Assembly: GCA_003665825.1 (NCBI GenBank)
Contig: QPFY01000004.1
Span: 1,550,001-1,614,000, forward strand
Reading direction: 5' to 3'
From: Microbotryum silenes-acaulis
Lineage: Eukaryota; Basidiomycota; Microbotryomycetes; Microbotryales; Microbotryaceae
DNA: 64,000 nt
Part shown: positions 45,136 through 56,069 of the stretch, piece after piece
Position numbering within the stretch: the stretch's first letter is position 1
Layout of the letters: the number at the start of each line of letters is the position of its first letter
The notes under the pieces: generated by a model
The model's database searches: none
Seen by the model: the letters and a program-made list of their open reading frames with translations, nothing else
Told to the model about the DNA's origin: nothing
Translations under genes and position numbers: made by a program

Positions 45136-45943
45136 TCTGGAGTAGTCCAAGAGGAGACTGTGGCGAGGGAAGACGACAAAAGACGACCGTAATGGGGGGC
45201 CAGTCGAGGCGAGCGGTAACAAAGAATCGGGTGCAAAGGTCCGCGGAGCCGGACACCGGTGAGCTTGGACCCCCTCCCCTCGGCCTGCTCGCTCGGCCTT
45301 TTCACAGTACTTACACGGGCGTGATCGGATGAAATCGGCAGTTCCAGCCGATCCTGAGCTTTGCAAAATCCAGCAAAATCTCTCTCGAGCATTGGCATGG
45401 CTCAGATATGGAGATGTTCATGTGGCATCAAGCCATCATCATTTCATTAAACATAAACGTCATCCTGATAGGGTCTGACCTGCGTCATCATCAAGTACTA
45501 CTAATCGAAGCGTTACATGAGAGAGCGCGCGCAAATCCGTGGCGGCGCGGGAGCAATCGACTCGGGGCGGCGGACCACTCTTCAAGAGCGGAGCCTTGAG
45601 GAGATCCCCAAGTGGATGCGTTCGAAAGATTGGTCGTCAATCGATCGACGATAATCGTCAAAAACGTGAAAGGCACGAGTTGCTTAGGTTCGGATGGGGG
45701 TCATCGAAACCCGCCAGTCGGCGATCGGCGAAAGAAAATTCGAAGGTGGGTTCGACGGCGCCTCATCGAGAGGTCGCGGCCTGAAGGGCTGGTCAGAGCG
45801 TGTGTTCGTCATATAGCGTGAATGTCTGAGAGCGCAGAAGGTAGTGCGAAGAGACTCAGTCACGTGGTCATGATGTTGTGTGCAAGGCTGAGGGAAAAGG
45901 AAGGCTTACGACATCGCTCAGGAATGTTATTGAGGTGATTCAC
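45136..45943. other. Intergenic, 808 bp
   Basis: Holds the promoter of hydrolase C and the 3' region of the predicted secreted protein gene. No gene, repeat or RNA was recognised. Confidence 0.45.
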
Positions 45944-46639
45944 CTAGGCCACAGTCGCAGTGATGACGGGCCCGTGGTTCATAAAGTGGAAGGTCGGAGT
46001 CTGAACGGCCTCGGGTGCTTGAGGTGGGGTGACACCATCGAACTCAACCCATGCGACCGGCGACGAAGTAGGTCCAGCCTCTTCGATCGGCGAGGTTGCG
46101 ATCATGTTGGCGAGGATTCGTCGTTGCTTCTTGGCTTCTCGTCGGTTGTGGCTGCCGATCTCGCGAACGGGAATGCGACGACCCGAGTACATTGGAGAAG
46201 CGATGGCGACGCGCGCTGTCTCGAGTGCTGCGTAGCCACCAGGGCCCATGAGCATGTCGGAAAAGATGGAGCCGTCGTCGAGGCTGTCCTTGCGCTTCTT
46301 GGTCTTGGTGACGGCGGTAGGGGTGTCGGCAATGACGGGAACGGTGGTAGGGGTCGTCGTCGTCATCGAAGGAGAAGAAGTGACAACATCGAGTTCGAGA
46401 GCGAAGCTGGGTTGGGCCAGTAGGTTGAGGTCATCATCGTCTTCGAGGATGCGCAGCACGGCCATGTGGTGGTTCGAGGGGCGAGGGCGCGGAGGGTTGA
46501 AGAAGCCACCCTTGGGTGCGGGTGGTCGACTGAACTTGATGCCGAAGGGAATTTGCCTTGCCATCGAAGGCAGAGGAAGGGCGCTGGCCACCGGGGCCAA
46601 AGCGGTCATGCACAAGACGAAGATGGACGCGGGAAGCAT
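45944..46639 (-). CDS. Predicted secreted or membrane-exported small protein, 231 aa
   Basis: Single exon from ATG 46639 to the stop at 45944. The start reads MLPASIFVLCMTALAPVASA, a classic signal peptide with a likely cleavage after the ASA motif. The mature part is Pro/Ser/Thr-rich, with PPAPKGGFFNPPRPRPS, an acidic EDDDDLNLL, a Thr-rich run and a basic segment (KTKKRKDS, NRREAKKQRR). It has no cysteines beyond the signal region, so it is not a typical disulfide-rich effector. The frame stays open upstream to 47158, but that part is Arg/Pro-rich and lacks a better start. Function unknown. Confidence 0.6.
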   Translation of the reverse strand: MLPASIFVLCMTALAPVASALPLPSMARQIPFGIKFSRPPAPKGGFFNPPRPRPSNHHMAVLRILEDDDDLNLLAQPSFALELDVVTSSPSMTTTTPTTVPVIADTPTAVTKTKKRKDSLDDGSIFSDMLMGPGGYAALETARVAIASPMYSGRRIPVREIGSHNRREAKKQRRILANMIATSPIEEAGPTSSPVAWVEFDGVTPPQAPEAVQTPTFHFMNHGPVITATVA

Positions 46640-47314
46640 GGCGAAGACGCTGCTGCGAGGGGCTCGGTGGGGTGCGTGGGTGGGGGGAAGCGCAGCTTTG
46701 ATGTTGGATGAGCGGCGACGGTGAGTCAGGAGCGAGGGCAGAGGTACTGTGACGAAGTCTGATCTCGAGAGTTGGTGCAAGTGATGGGGAGGAGGGAGAG
46801 AGATGGGTGGCCCATCGGATGCCGAGTCATTCCATCTCGGGGTCGACTTCGCATCAGCGGTGTAGGATCTGAGACCGAGACCAGCACGATTGAGCGCGAT
46901 GGAGAGAAATGGCGAGTGCGGAGATGGCGCGCCATCCGCCTTTTTTGCGCCTGCGCGCGCGCGCACGGGCCCCATAAGCCTAGCCTGAAAGAAGCCGCAG
47001 CGCACAGGCGCGCTGACGCAGCCAACCCCGCCAGCCTCCCTCCTGGATCTGGTCGCGCGCTGGGCCAAAAAGTCACACCCGGCCGCGCGCGTCACTCGCC
47101 GTCGGAGAAGTGGCAATGGCCTTACAAAAGTGGCAATGGCTTGTATGGCCACTGCCATTGAAATGGCAAGAGGCTTTCAGTGGCGAAAAGGAAGATTTAA
47201 GCCTGCATTCTTCAACCGAGTGTTGCTTATTTCGTCATGGCTCTATGCTCGGCATCGAACGAGTGAAGACGTTCGGGCTTCGTCGCGCGTGGCCGCCCCC
47301 CAATTGCGCGCTCC
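46640..47314. promoter_or_regulatory. Upstream region of the secreted-protein gene
   Basis: 675 bp. It contains a (GC)n run near 46952-46963 and two GTGGCAATGGC-type direct repeats at about 47110-47145. The left edge of the foldback element follows. Confidence 0.45.
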
Positions 47315-48328
47315 GTTTCCTGAGCCGAGTATAAACACAAGAGACAAAGACAAAAATGCCCTCGAAAGATAGCGAAAGGACAAAAATGCCCTCGGATTCT
47401 CGATTTGGGTAACACTTGATATGTCAGCTCACAACCAAGAGGGTAGCTTCTTATAGTCGTTGTGATCAGCGCCGTATATTCAGAATCTCCCGAGATGCCG
47501 TGATAAGTCAGTTAGTTATCCGGGTCACAAAGTCAAGGGCCTCATCGATCGTCGACGCGTCGAGGCGCGATAGTTTGCGAATCGACGTTGGCCTCCTTCC
47601 GCATTCTCGTCCCGACACCGAAGTCAACTCCGGCTTTCAACAATGGAACATTGTTTCAAGAAGGGGGAAATCTTCTACGAAAAGAAGGAGCTCACGGATG
47701 CAGGCTATCGATATGCCCTCGATCACCAATTTCAGCTCGACGTTCGCAAGTTGGACACGCGGCTTCATTGAAGACAGTGATGGTCCAAACACTGCCTTCT
47801 CCTTTGGAAACAGCAGTGGCAGAGAAGGCGCACGGAGGGTCTTGGACACTCTTGCACACGACGTGCCAACGACGCGTGTCAGACTTGCGAACGTTGAGCT
47901 GAAACTGGTGATCAAGGGCATATCGATAGCCTGCATCCGTGAGCTCCTTCTTTTCGTAGAAGATTTCCCCCTTCTTGAAACGATGTTCCATTGTTGAAAG
48001 CCGGAGTTGACTTCGGTGTCGGGACGAGAATGCGGAAGGAGGCCAACGTCGATTCGCAAACTATCGCGCCTCGACGCGTCGACGATCGATGAGGCCCTTG
48101 ACTTTGTGACCCGGATAACTAACTGACTTATCACGGCATCTCGGGAGATTCTGAATATACGGCGCTGATCACAACGACTATAAGAAGCTACCCTCTTGGT
48201 TGTGAGCTGACATATCAAGTGTTACCCAAGTCGAGAATTCGAGGGCATACTTGTCCTTTTGATGTCCTTTCGCTGACGCTATCTTTCGAGGGCATACTTG
48301 TCTTTTTCACTTTGTGTTTGTTTCCTGA
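47315..48328. mobile_element. Foldback element derived from a Mutator-like (MULE) transposon
   Basis: Two near-identical arms in inverted orientation, about 47333-47750 and 47884-48319, flank a 133-nt centre. The 193-codon open frames on opposite strands (47416-47997 and 47637-48218) are therefore almost mirror copies. Direct repeats of the 9-mer GTTTCCTGA lie outside at 47315-47323 and 48320-48328. Nine base pairs is the target-duplication length of Mutator elements. On the left an extra 9 bp separates it from the arm. The minus-strand frame through the centre (47692-47991) resembles the start of a MULE transposase DNA-binding domain (CKSVQDPPCAFSATAVSKG, WTITVFNEAACPTCE). No catalytic domain is present, so the element is non-autonomous. 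Confidence 0.8.
47692..47991 (-). pseudogene. Truncated MULE transposase N-terminal zinc-binding segment
   Basis: ATG-led frame of 99 codons crossing from the right arm into the spacer and left arm. It reads MEHRFKKGEIFYEKKELTDA, then a Cys-rich part with VCKSVQDPPCAF and CPTC. The layout (start, long helix-like stretch, then Cys/His zinc module with a Trp) matches the MuDR-type DNA-binding domain. The second Cys/His pair and the catalytic DDE domain are absent because the inverted arm begins there. It is a remnant, not a working transposase. Confidence 0.6.
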
Positions 48329-48569
48329 TCAGACCGTAAGCCAAGGTTGACTCCGTTAACACCATCTTGGGTCATTAACCACGTTAAGCCGTCAATAACC
48401 CCGACTTCACCCGGCGCACTTACATGCTTTGCACTTTCGCATGACAAAATGCCATCGAGCAGCAGCGCGCGGTTCCTTACCCCCACACCACCCCATCTCG
48501 CACCAAAACCCGACATCAAACGATCCTCAGAAACCTCTCTCTCTTACACCTACCTGCTGCCGATTACAA

Positions 48570-49043
48570 ATGACCTCACTTCAAGAACCTACGACTGAAA
48601 CTTCGTCTTCTGAACAAACGTCCCCTACCAAATCAACCTCATCATCCACCACACCAATGTTGGCGCTTCCCGCTCCTGAAACGAGGTCGGCGGATGATCC
48701 GATCCGCTTGAATGTCACAACGGGGGAATCCTATTCGCTTTATGAACGTCTGGGACCGACGATTGTGGCCTCTGATGGGAGTGAGTACCTTCATCAACCT
48801 CGAGTGTTTGTGTGGGTGAGGTTCGGTCTGGTTAAAAACGGGCTCTGTCTTGCAGCGCTGAGCCGAATCGGGAACTGGGCAGAGATGGATGAGCTCGAAC
48901 GCAGTCGAGTGCTGAGGGTCTTGGGCAAGAGGAATCAGATCAGGTTGGAAGCCAAGAGGAACGAGCAAGAACTAGAACAACACCAACGTCGAACAGAAGC
49001 CGGGACCACGGACGAAGGCGACAATGGGCGGCCAGCACCCTGA
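48570..49043 (+). CDS. Small conserved fungal protein of unknown function, 132 aa
   Basis: Exons 48570-48780 and 48856-49043 (399 nt), joined at GAT GGG A/CG to give SDGTLSRI. The N-terminal 45 residues are Ser/Thr-rich and likely disordered. The conserved part reads LNVTTGESYSLYERLGPTIV, then SDGTLSRIGNWAEMDELERS and VLRVLGKRNQIRLE, a pattern I associate with short fungal proteins of unknown role, in some of which DGTLSRIxNW is invariant. The C-terminus is charged. No organelle signal is evident. It lies directly beside the foldback element but shares nothing with it. Confidence 0.78.
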   Translation: MTSLQEPTTETSSSEQTSPTKSTSSSTTPMLALPAPETRSADDPIRLNVTTGESYSLYERLGPTIVASDGSEYLHQPRVFVWVRFGLVKNGLCLAALSRIGNWAEMDELERSRVLRVLGKRNQIRLEAKRNEQELEQHQRRTEAGTTDEGDNGRPAP

Positions 49044-49684
49044 CCGATTTCATCTCCGAGCTTCCATGACATTCTTTCCGCGGGGCCGACTCTTCAGAGT
49101 AGTTGTGTATGATTCACGCAGGGCAGCAATGTACGAATCAAGCGCATAGATGAAGGAGTCGGCCTCGGAAAATGCTATGTGACTTTGCATCATTAAGTAA
49201 ACTACGTGGGTGCATGGAGAACTGATCAAACAGAATGAGCTCTACCAGGCGTGATGACGGAGGATGGGAGGGTGATAGTAGTGGTGAACATCAAAATACG
49301 TTGGTTGGACGAAGGAAGGGAGTGGAACGGGATTTGCGATCATATTTTGGGGGGGGGGGGGGGGTCAACTCGAGCAGGAGTGAAGCTTCGAGACCGGGAT
49401 GTCGTGTATGCCAAGGCGAGAGGATGAAACCAGGCCCCGAGTTCGAAAAGTCGCAATCAATAGTTGAAGAAAGTCGCGTTGGTGTGGGTAAAGAGGATGA
49501 GTGTCATCGACTTGCAGTGGTGCAATGTTGGAAAAGGAGAAAGGTAATAGGAGTATCCAGGTGAAAACAACATTTTAATGTGGGCGAGACGAGAAACGAA
49601 CAAGACGAAGGAACGAAGCGCCTCTCCGAAAATCGGGAGTCGTGGAGGTGGCGCGAGGAAACCACAAATCTTGAAAGTCGATCT
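49044..49684. other. Convergent intergenic region with a G16 tract
   Basis: 641 bp between stop codons of the 132-aa gene (+) and ornithine decarboxylase (-). A run of 16 G lies at 49349-49364. Otherwise only 3' flanking sequence is seen. Confidence 0.5.
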
Positions 49685-51402
49685 CTAGTTGTTGATCAGG
49701 CGACGGATCACGGCCTCCGTCTGGACATCGGCATCGATCGTGTAACGGACCAAGCTTTTGCGGAAGCCATTGAACTGACTCGCGGCGCAGATGGTGTAGG
49801 CGCCCATCTCTTCCCAACGCAGCCAGTCGCCGATGGCGAGGACGTCGACGGGCAATTGCGCCTTAGGCTGGACGAGATCGATCGAGTCGCACGTGGGGCC
49901 CCAGACGGAGCACTCTTCGAGGGTATTGTCAATCGAGGCAGCGTCGGCGACAAAGTCGTCGCCCAGGGTCATGACCTTGGGGTGGACGACCTGGTGGTCG
50001 AAGAGCGTGCAGTTGAAGGCGCCGTAGACGCCGTCGTTGATGTAGTACATGACAACGGGCTCGCCCTCGCCCTCTTTCTCGTCCTCTTCCATCTCAAAGT
50101 CGGCGACGTGGCCAGGGCCGACCATGTCGGACTCAGCGTTGGTGCCATCGCGAGCGGCGCGACGAGCGATGATGTTGGTCGCCAACTCAAAGGCGCGGGA
50201 TACGTAGTAGCGTCCCGGCTCGGCGATGATGCGCACCCCGTTGCCTTGGGCGTCGAGAGGGAAGTGCTCGGCGATGGCCTTGCGTAACACCGCGGCGATG
50301 AGCTCGAAGTTGTTGTCTTCGAAACCTCCGCCGATGTCGAGCAGACCAAAGTTGAAGCCATGCTCAGCTCCAACGTCGAAGGCCCAGCGCGCGCGGCGGA
50401 TGGCGTCGCCGAACAACTCGGGGTCCTTGCAACCGCTGCCGCAGTGGAAGCTGATGCCGACGACGTTGATGTCGAGCTCCTTGGCCTTCTTGAGCAACCC
50501 TCGTACTTCACTGAGGGGCGCGCCAAACTTAAGACCCAATCGGCACAAGCTCGACGAGTCGTCGGTGAGGATGCGCAGGACCATCTTGGCGTTGGGGTGG
50601 TAACGCTTGACCTTGGCCAGCTCGTCACCGTTGTCAAAGGTCATGTAGTCGACACCGTTCTTGGCGGCATGGCGCACGAACGAGGCGGCCTTGCAGGGGT
50701 TGGCATAGATGATGCGGTTGGGGTCGGGGCGGTTGGGCAAGGACAAGACGGCAGAAATCTCGGGCTGCGAGGCGCAGTCAAAGCCGAGGCCGAGCGAAGC
50801 CATCAAGCGAAGGACGTAAGGGTCAGGATTGGACTTGACGGCTGTTGTAGTAGGCGAAGAAGAGATCAGCACGAAATTCTCGGACCACTATTTTCAAAAG
50901 TCGGCAGCAGCTTACCGAAGAAGGGCTGCACGCGCGCACCCAACTCCTTCATCCACCTCTGGTGCTGCTTGAACACTTGGCCGAGATCGCATACAAAGAA
51001 GGCGTTCTCGCCATGGGCGTCGCATTCGTCGATGTCGATGTCAAGCAGTGCCTGGCGGAAGTTCTCGATGAAGGAGCCCGAGTGGATGCTGGGGAGAGGG
51101 TCGAAGGCGGGCACGACCGGGGTGGGTCGCACGAGCTGAGACTGCATGGCCACATCGACGGCAGCTGCGACGGCGGGGAGCACGACCTTGGTCGATCCAA
51201 TGCCGCTGATGTCGGAGCCGGTTTGGTGGTGGTGCGCGTTCGAGGCGAGGAAGCTTGCCTTGGCGGGGGACGAGGCCGAGCTCGAGAGCGAGCAGCGTCT
51301 GAAGGGCGAGCGCGAGTAAGGGGAGCGGGAGAGCGCAGCGGCGAAGCCATCGTGGTGCTCTGGGCCGAACGAGGAGGGGATCGGGATGGCGATGGCAGTC
51401 AT
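49685..51402 (-). CDS. SPE1: Ornithine decarboxylase (polyamine synthesis), 547 aa
   Basis: Exons 51402-50916 and 50841-49685 (1644 nt). The enzyme converts L-ornithine to putrescine with pyridoxal phosphate (PLP), as a cytosolic homodimer. The PLP lysine is in FFAVKSNPDP, whose first codon spans the intron. Other blocks are FDCASQPEI, IIYANPCK, VGISFHCGSGC, LLDIGGGF (phosphate binding), IIAEPGRYYV, YYINDGVYGAFNC and the active-site Cys in WGPTCDSID. Compared with the usual 430-470 residues it has an N-terminal extension of about 90 residues that is Ser/Ala/Pro-rich. Fungal ODC is normally controlled by antizyme, but no such element is visible here. The first ATG in frame, 51402, was chosen. 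Confidence 0.97.
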
Positions 51403-52732
51403 GGCGGTCACGTTGGCGTTGGCGATCGAAGTGGGGAGGTCGTCTGACGAGTCGGAGCTATGCGAGTAAGCGGGTGCAGGCGACGTCGGATTGATCGAAG
51501 TAGCGGGGGACGTGCGATGACGTTGATTATGGGGGAGGAGGTGGGCCAGCGGGGCGAAAGGGAGAAGGGGAAGACAAGAAAGAGGAATATGGGAGGTGCT
51601 GGAGGGTACCGTCGAATGCGGCTAAGGTCTCGATGTGAATCGAGCGAGGCGGCCCTGGCGCCTCTTTTTTATGAACAACTGATGCGGCTGCTAGTGCTCA
51701 CTCCCCTACGAGTGAGCAAGTTGAGGGAACGGTATAGGATGGAGGAGGCTGTGGCGAGGCGGTCATCGAATGGGATCGTGAACGGTCGAGGAGGTGGGTT
51801 CGAGCAGAAGGGGAGGACCGGTCAATTAAGCGCATCGAATAAAGATGAATTTGACGGACCCAGCAGCGGTGCGAACAAGAGTGGTGAGAGGGGTGGTAGA
51901 GACCAAACAAAGTCAATGAACTCGTTCCAATGGTTCAGATTGCCCCGAGAAATGGACGCTGCAGCGAGGCTCATCGATCGCGCGGGCCCAGTTGAGACCG
52001 AAGTTGCAGCGAGCACGGCGCTTGTTTTGGCAGGCCGGCCAGCCGGTGGTGGGGCCAAAGCCCAGAGAGGAGCGGAAGGGGGCAGGGGCCACTCACATTT
52101 TCCTACCCTCGGGAAACAGGGTGTCGTGTAGCTTGGACGAAGTAGAAGCCGACTTAGGGTGGCTTCTGAGGTAGTGGTTCTCCGGCCGGATGGCGAAGAG
52201 ACCGGTGCAGGAAGTCGTGTAGCCGCTTAACGCAAGGTATCGTGGGCGGTGGAGGGCGTCGCTTGGAAAATGACGACGGCCCGGGGTACTGTGTGGCTCG
52301 ATCCGCGCAGAACGTACACCAAGCGATGCCTGGAGGTCGTAGCATGTTCAGAGATGAACGGTCAGTTGGGCACTAGGCACCACCACCATACGAGCGGAGG
52401 GACGTACAAGAGTGGCGAGTGCGAGGACAAGCGCGTTGCGGAGGGGGGGAGGGGGGAGGGAACGAGACGGAGGGCCGACTCTGGCAAGGCCTGGGCTGTG
52501 CGCTGCTAGGCGAGGGATCTTGGGCGCAGGTTAGCCTGCCACAAGCGCAAGGTCGCCCGGGCCCTCGAGTCACACGCTCACCTCACGGAGAATCGTCGGT
52601 GACGCGCGAATCGCGATCGGCGACCGGGTTCACATCAGCAGGCGATCGCCCGTTGCGCACCCCCTATTCACAGCCTCCTCACCCAGCGCAAACGACTCGG
52701 AGTGGTCGAGTGCGAGAAGGGTCGCCGATCCA
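51403..52732. promoter_or_regulatory. Divergent upstream region of ornithine decarboxylase and MED5, 1.3 kb
   Basis: Lies between the outward-facing starts of ODC (51402, minus) and MED5 (52733, plus). The G/A-rich plus strand near 51500-51700 would be C/T-rich in the ODC leader. A 223-codon plus-strand frame at 51460-52131 is Arg/Gly-rich and without motif. No upstream regulatory ORF was confirmed. Confidence 0.45.
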
Positions 52733-55700
52733 ATGGCAGGCTCGGCGCACAAGAACTTGGGCCTTATTACCAGAGCTTGCTGGGTCAAAGGGGTGCCACC
52801 GTCTTCTGTAAGTCTTGTCGCCACGTCATCAGCTGTCCGCGACTGACAGCTCACGCTCGCCCTGTGCACTCCTGCTCTCAGTGGCAGCAGCTGATGGCTC
52901 AGACAGCCACTAGTTCACTCCCACCCGTCGAAGTTGAGCAGCAAATATGTGGCAAGTTGCAACCGTGCTGCATCGCCTGCATCTCCGGTGATTTGGCCCC
53001 GGGACCTACCCCACAGCGAGCTAACCCCTTGACCTCTTGACCCGCCCAACCCTTTCACGCGCGTAGACGCCTTGCTGCAACTGTTGGCCGACTCGACTTC
53101 CACGCCGTCACCACTCGTCGTTGACTATGTGCAGTCGGCTGTTACGCCCTCGACTTCTGTAGCCCAGTTCGCGCCATCACTCGTGCGCGTCGGCTTCTTT
53201 GCCGCTAGGCTGACACGCTGCTCGGTCAACTCTATTGCCCTCGACAAAGCCTTTGACGTGATCAACAAGACCTTATTAACGACTGCACCGGATACACCGA
53301 CCTACGCTGTGCTCAACGCCGATGAGCTCGTGGATGCGCTCGACTGGGCACTCGGGAGGATCTCTCGACTCGGGACGGCCGATTCGACACCGGGTGAATT
53401 GACGCCGCAGTCCCCGACAGTGTCTTACATCTCGACATTCCTACAACGATCTCTCATCCCGTTCAATCTGGCTGGAATAGACCCGCAGCGACTCGGTGTG
53501 ACGCTCGCCAGCCTCGATGCCTGCGTCTCAACATTGCAGCAGTTGCACGTCGACCCAACCGCTGCACGGATATCCACAGACCTCCAACGCACGCTTCTCG
53601 AAATCAAGATCGCGCTAAGTCCGAAGGGGGAAGTCACCTCAAAACTGCCCGTCGTTCCTCGAGCGCGCATTGCCTCGCCTCGACCCACGAATAGTCTTGA
53701 TCTGTTACCGACAACTCAGGCCGATCCCGACATTGCCTTCCTCATCTGGGACTTGGTGAGTCAGACATTCCTCAATAACAGGTGTACAATGAATTCATTA
53801 TTTGCGCTTGGCGGTCCCAGTCCTATCGCGGCCACACCTCGGTGGGCATCGCCAACACTCCCGTAGCCACGGCTCGCATCGTAGCCTTGCTCAAAGATCG
53901 CCTCGCCCAAGCCGACGCCCGCGGCAGCACCCATGAGCAAGCACTGTCGAGGGCTTTCCTCGAGCTATTCCTGGCAGCGACGGTCGACCTGAGGGAGAGC
54001 GTCGGCAAGTTCACTCGACAAGCAAGCTTCGCCTATTCGCGACTGCCCGAGCTCCTACGTAACATCGTTGCGAACCGCAAGGTGGATGTGCCGGGATCAC
54101 CCGATCTCGTACGCTCAGCTTTCGGTTCGAGTGTGCGCCTGTTCTCGGACTCGACAAGAACGGAGAGCGAGGATGCGATGGCTCTCGACGGGGCAACGAC
54201 CCGGCCCGTACTCGACGCCCTCGTCGCTGGGTTGTGTCAGCACGAGCTCATCTCTACCGACCTCGCTGCGAGCCTGTCGCCTTCCTTGCACCCATCACAG
54301 CTGGTCCCTTCCTCCTTCCCGTCGACTACCGCTCAGCTGATGAGTGGGTCGATCGACTCTGTCCGAGAAGTGTTCGCTTCGCTCGAGACACACGGCTCCG
54401 CATCGCATCGCGCGATCTCTGATTCCCTGGTGGAAGCCGTCTCGTCCTTGGCGTCGAGCGTTGACATTCCCGGGCTCTCGAATATATGTTCCGTCCTCGT
54501 CGAACAGCCCTCGATCCTTTCGATCGTGTTCCTCCACGTCCAACCTTTCCTGGTCCTCTCCCCAATTCGCTCCCTCTTGGATACATTCGGCTCATCTCTC
54601 GAGAACCTGGGCTACGACGATCCGTCAACAGGGTATGGGGTTGTCTTGCTCTTCCTACAAGTTGTCGTCAGCCGCCATGGTCTCCAAACCGACCTTTCTC
54701 ATCATCTCGGCTCGCGGCGCGGGTTTCTCGTGCAATGGCTACTCTCCATCTCCGCGACATATTCGCTCACCTCCCTGGACGATGATGCCAGGGCGACCGT
54801 CAACGGTTGGATCCAGGCTCTCTTCGGTGACGGTATCTCGGACGAATTGATGCACCAGACGAATCCGAGGACGTTGCTCAAGGTCTTGCCGACGGTCGCG
54901 AAGCAGAGCCTGGCCGCGTGTCATGCCGGTGTGATTGATGCGGAGCAGCTGCGGGACGGGCTGTCTTTCCTCTTGCAAGGATTGCTTAGCTTTACATTGC
55001 CTGGGGTGTTGAAATGGCTCGTAGGGGAGATTGAACGGACACCGTGAGTTTGAACGATGTCCCCGACTCAAACTCAATCGCGCAGATACTGATGTGTTGC
55101 TTCTTCTAGAACGGGTGACTACCAAATCATGATGCTCGATATCCTATCGGTACTCATCTTTTCCGAGTCGCTGTCCAAAACGATCGTGGAACTAGTCGCT
55201 TCGGACTTGGCGACGCTCGTACATCGACTCCCTTCGACGACATCGACGATCATTGACGTTAAGCGAGTTCAATCCCTGATTCAACCTTATCGAAAAGCTG
55301 TGGTCGGTGCCAAAGCGTATGCGACTCCCACCCCTTCATCTGATATCGCGGCTCCGTTCGACCTGTCCTTCGATCGAACGATCTACTCGTCCTCCTCGAC
55401 GATTATGCTCTACACACTCTTGAACTCCTCGCCCCCTTCTTCCTCACTGATCGACGAAATGAGGATGACCCGACTCGCCAAGACGATCCTTCTTGTCCCT
55501 TCGCATTCTACTGACCTCGTTGATGCTTACGCGGCTCGATTCACCTCTTTCATCTTGCAAGATCTGCCGTCGATGTCGATTGACCTTCTTAACGCGACCA
55601 AGTTGGGCTCTTGGATAGGGGAAGCCTTGAAAGCGTACGAGTTGATCGAGAATGAATTGGTCCATGAGGGACAGAGTTCGGGTGAGGTCTTCGATTTGCT

Positions 55701-55833
55701 CGTCGCGAGTGTTGTCAAGGATGTCAAGCGGCGAAGAGCGTTGAAATTGGGCGATGACGAGGCGGTCGAGATTTGGGCTCAGGCGTTGACTGCTAAGTGT
55801 AGACGGTTTGGTGAGGGTTTGGAGAAGGTGTAG
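52733..55833 (+). CDS. MED5: Mediator complex subunit 5 (Med5/Nut1-like), about 940 aa
   Basis: Mediator tail subunit linking activators to RNA polymerase II. Exon 1 (52733-52807) reads MAGSAHKNLGLITRACWVKG. Exon 2 starts at 52882 (WQQLMAQTATSS); its end is 52948 or about 52994, both phase 1. Exon 3 is 53064-53755, exon 4 53782-55043 and exon 5 55110-55833. The chain is all helix-prone with Leu-rich HEAT-like character. Recognised blocks are VYNEFIICAWRSQSYRGHTS, then FLLQGLLSFTLPGVLKWLVG followed by EIERTP, a signature near the end of Med5 proteins. The family name rests on those blocks plus length. The 3' end of exon 2 is the one uncertain junction. It is transcribed divergently from ODC. 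Confidence 0.75.
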
Positions 55834-56069
55834 TGTAATACATAGAGCAGTATGTAGTGGAATGTGATTCACTGACATTTTTGGGAAAATTAAAGCCGCC
55901 CGCTCCGATGAGCCGATAACGCGGCAGGCCGCTGCCGCGCTGCCGTCTCTCTCCCTCTCTCCCACGTCACGTTACGTGGGTCATCGGCTCGAGTCATCGC
56001 GCCAACTCTTGGGGAACGTGGCACTCGGGGACAATCTGGGTTTGTCCGTATCCCTGAGCTTGATCCAAG
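55834..56069. other. Short intergenic, 236 bp
   Basis: Sits between tandem MED5 and the E3 ligase. It contains a CT-rich stretch (CTCTCTCCCTCTCTCCC) near 55945-55965 just ahead of the ligase start. Confidence 0.5.

Noticed and set aside
45944..47158. 404-codon version of the secreted protein
   Set aside because: The upstream 170 codons are Arg/Pro-rich and would place the signal peptide internally. The ATG at 46639 gives a normal signal peptide.
47416..47997. 193-codon open frame that appears twice as a gene pair on opposite strands
   Set aside because: The two frames are mirror readings of the same inverted repeat; the frame is an antisense by-product of the foldback arms.
51460..52131. 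223-codon plus-strand frame in the ODC/MED5 upstream region
   Set aside because: Low-complexity Arg/Gly/Ser composition, no start context and no domain. Best explained as purine-rich leader DNA read in a chance frame.
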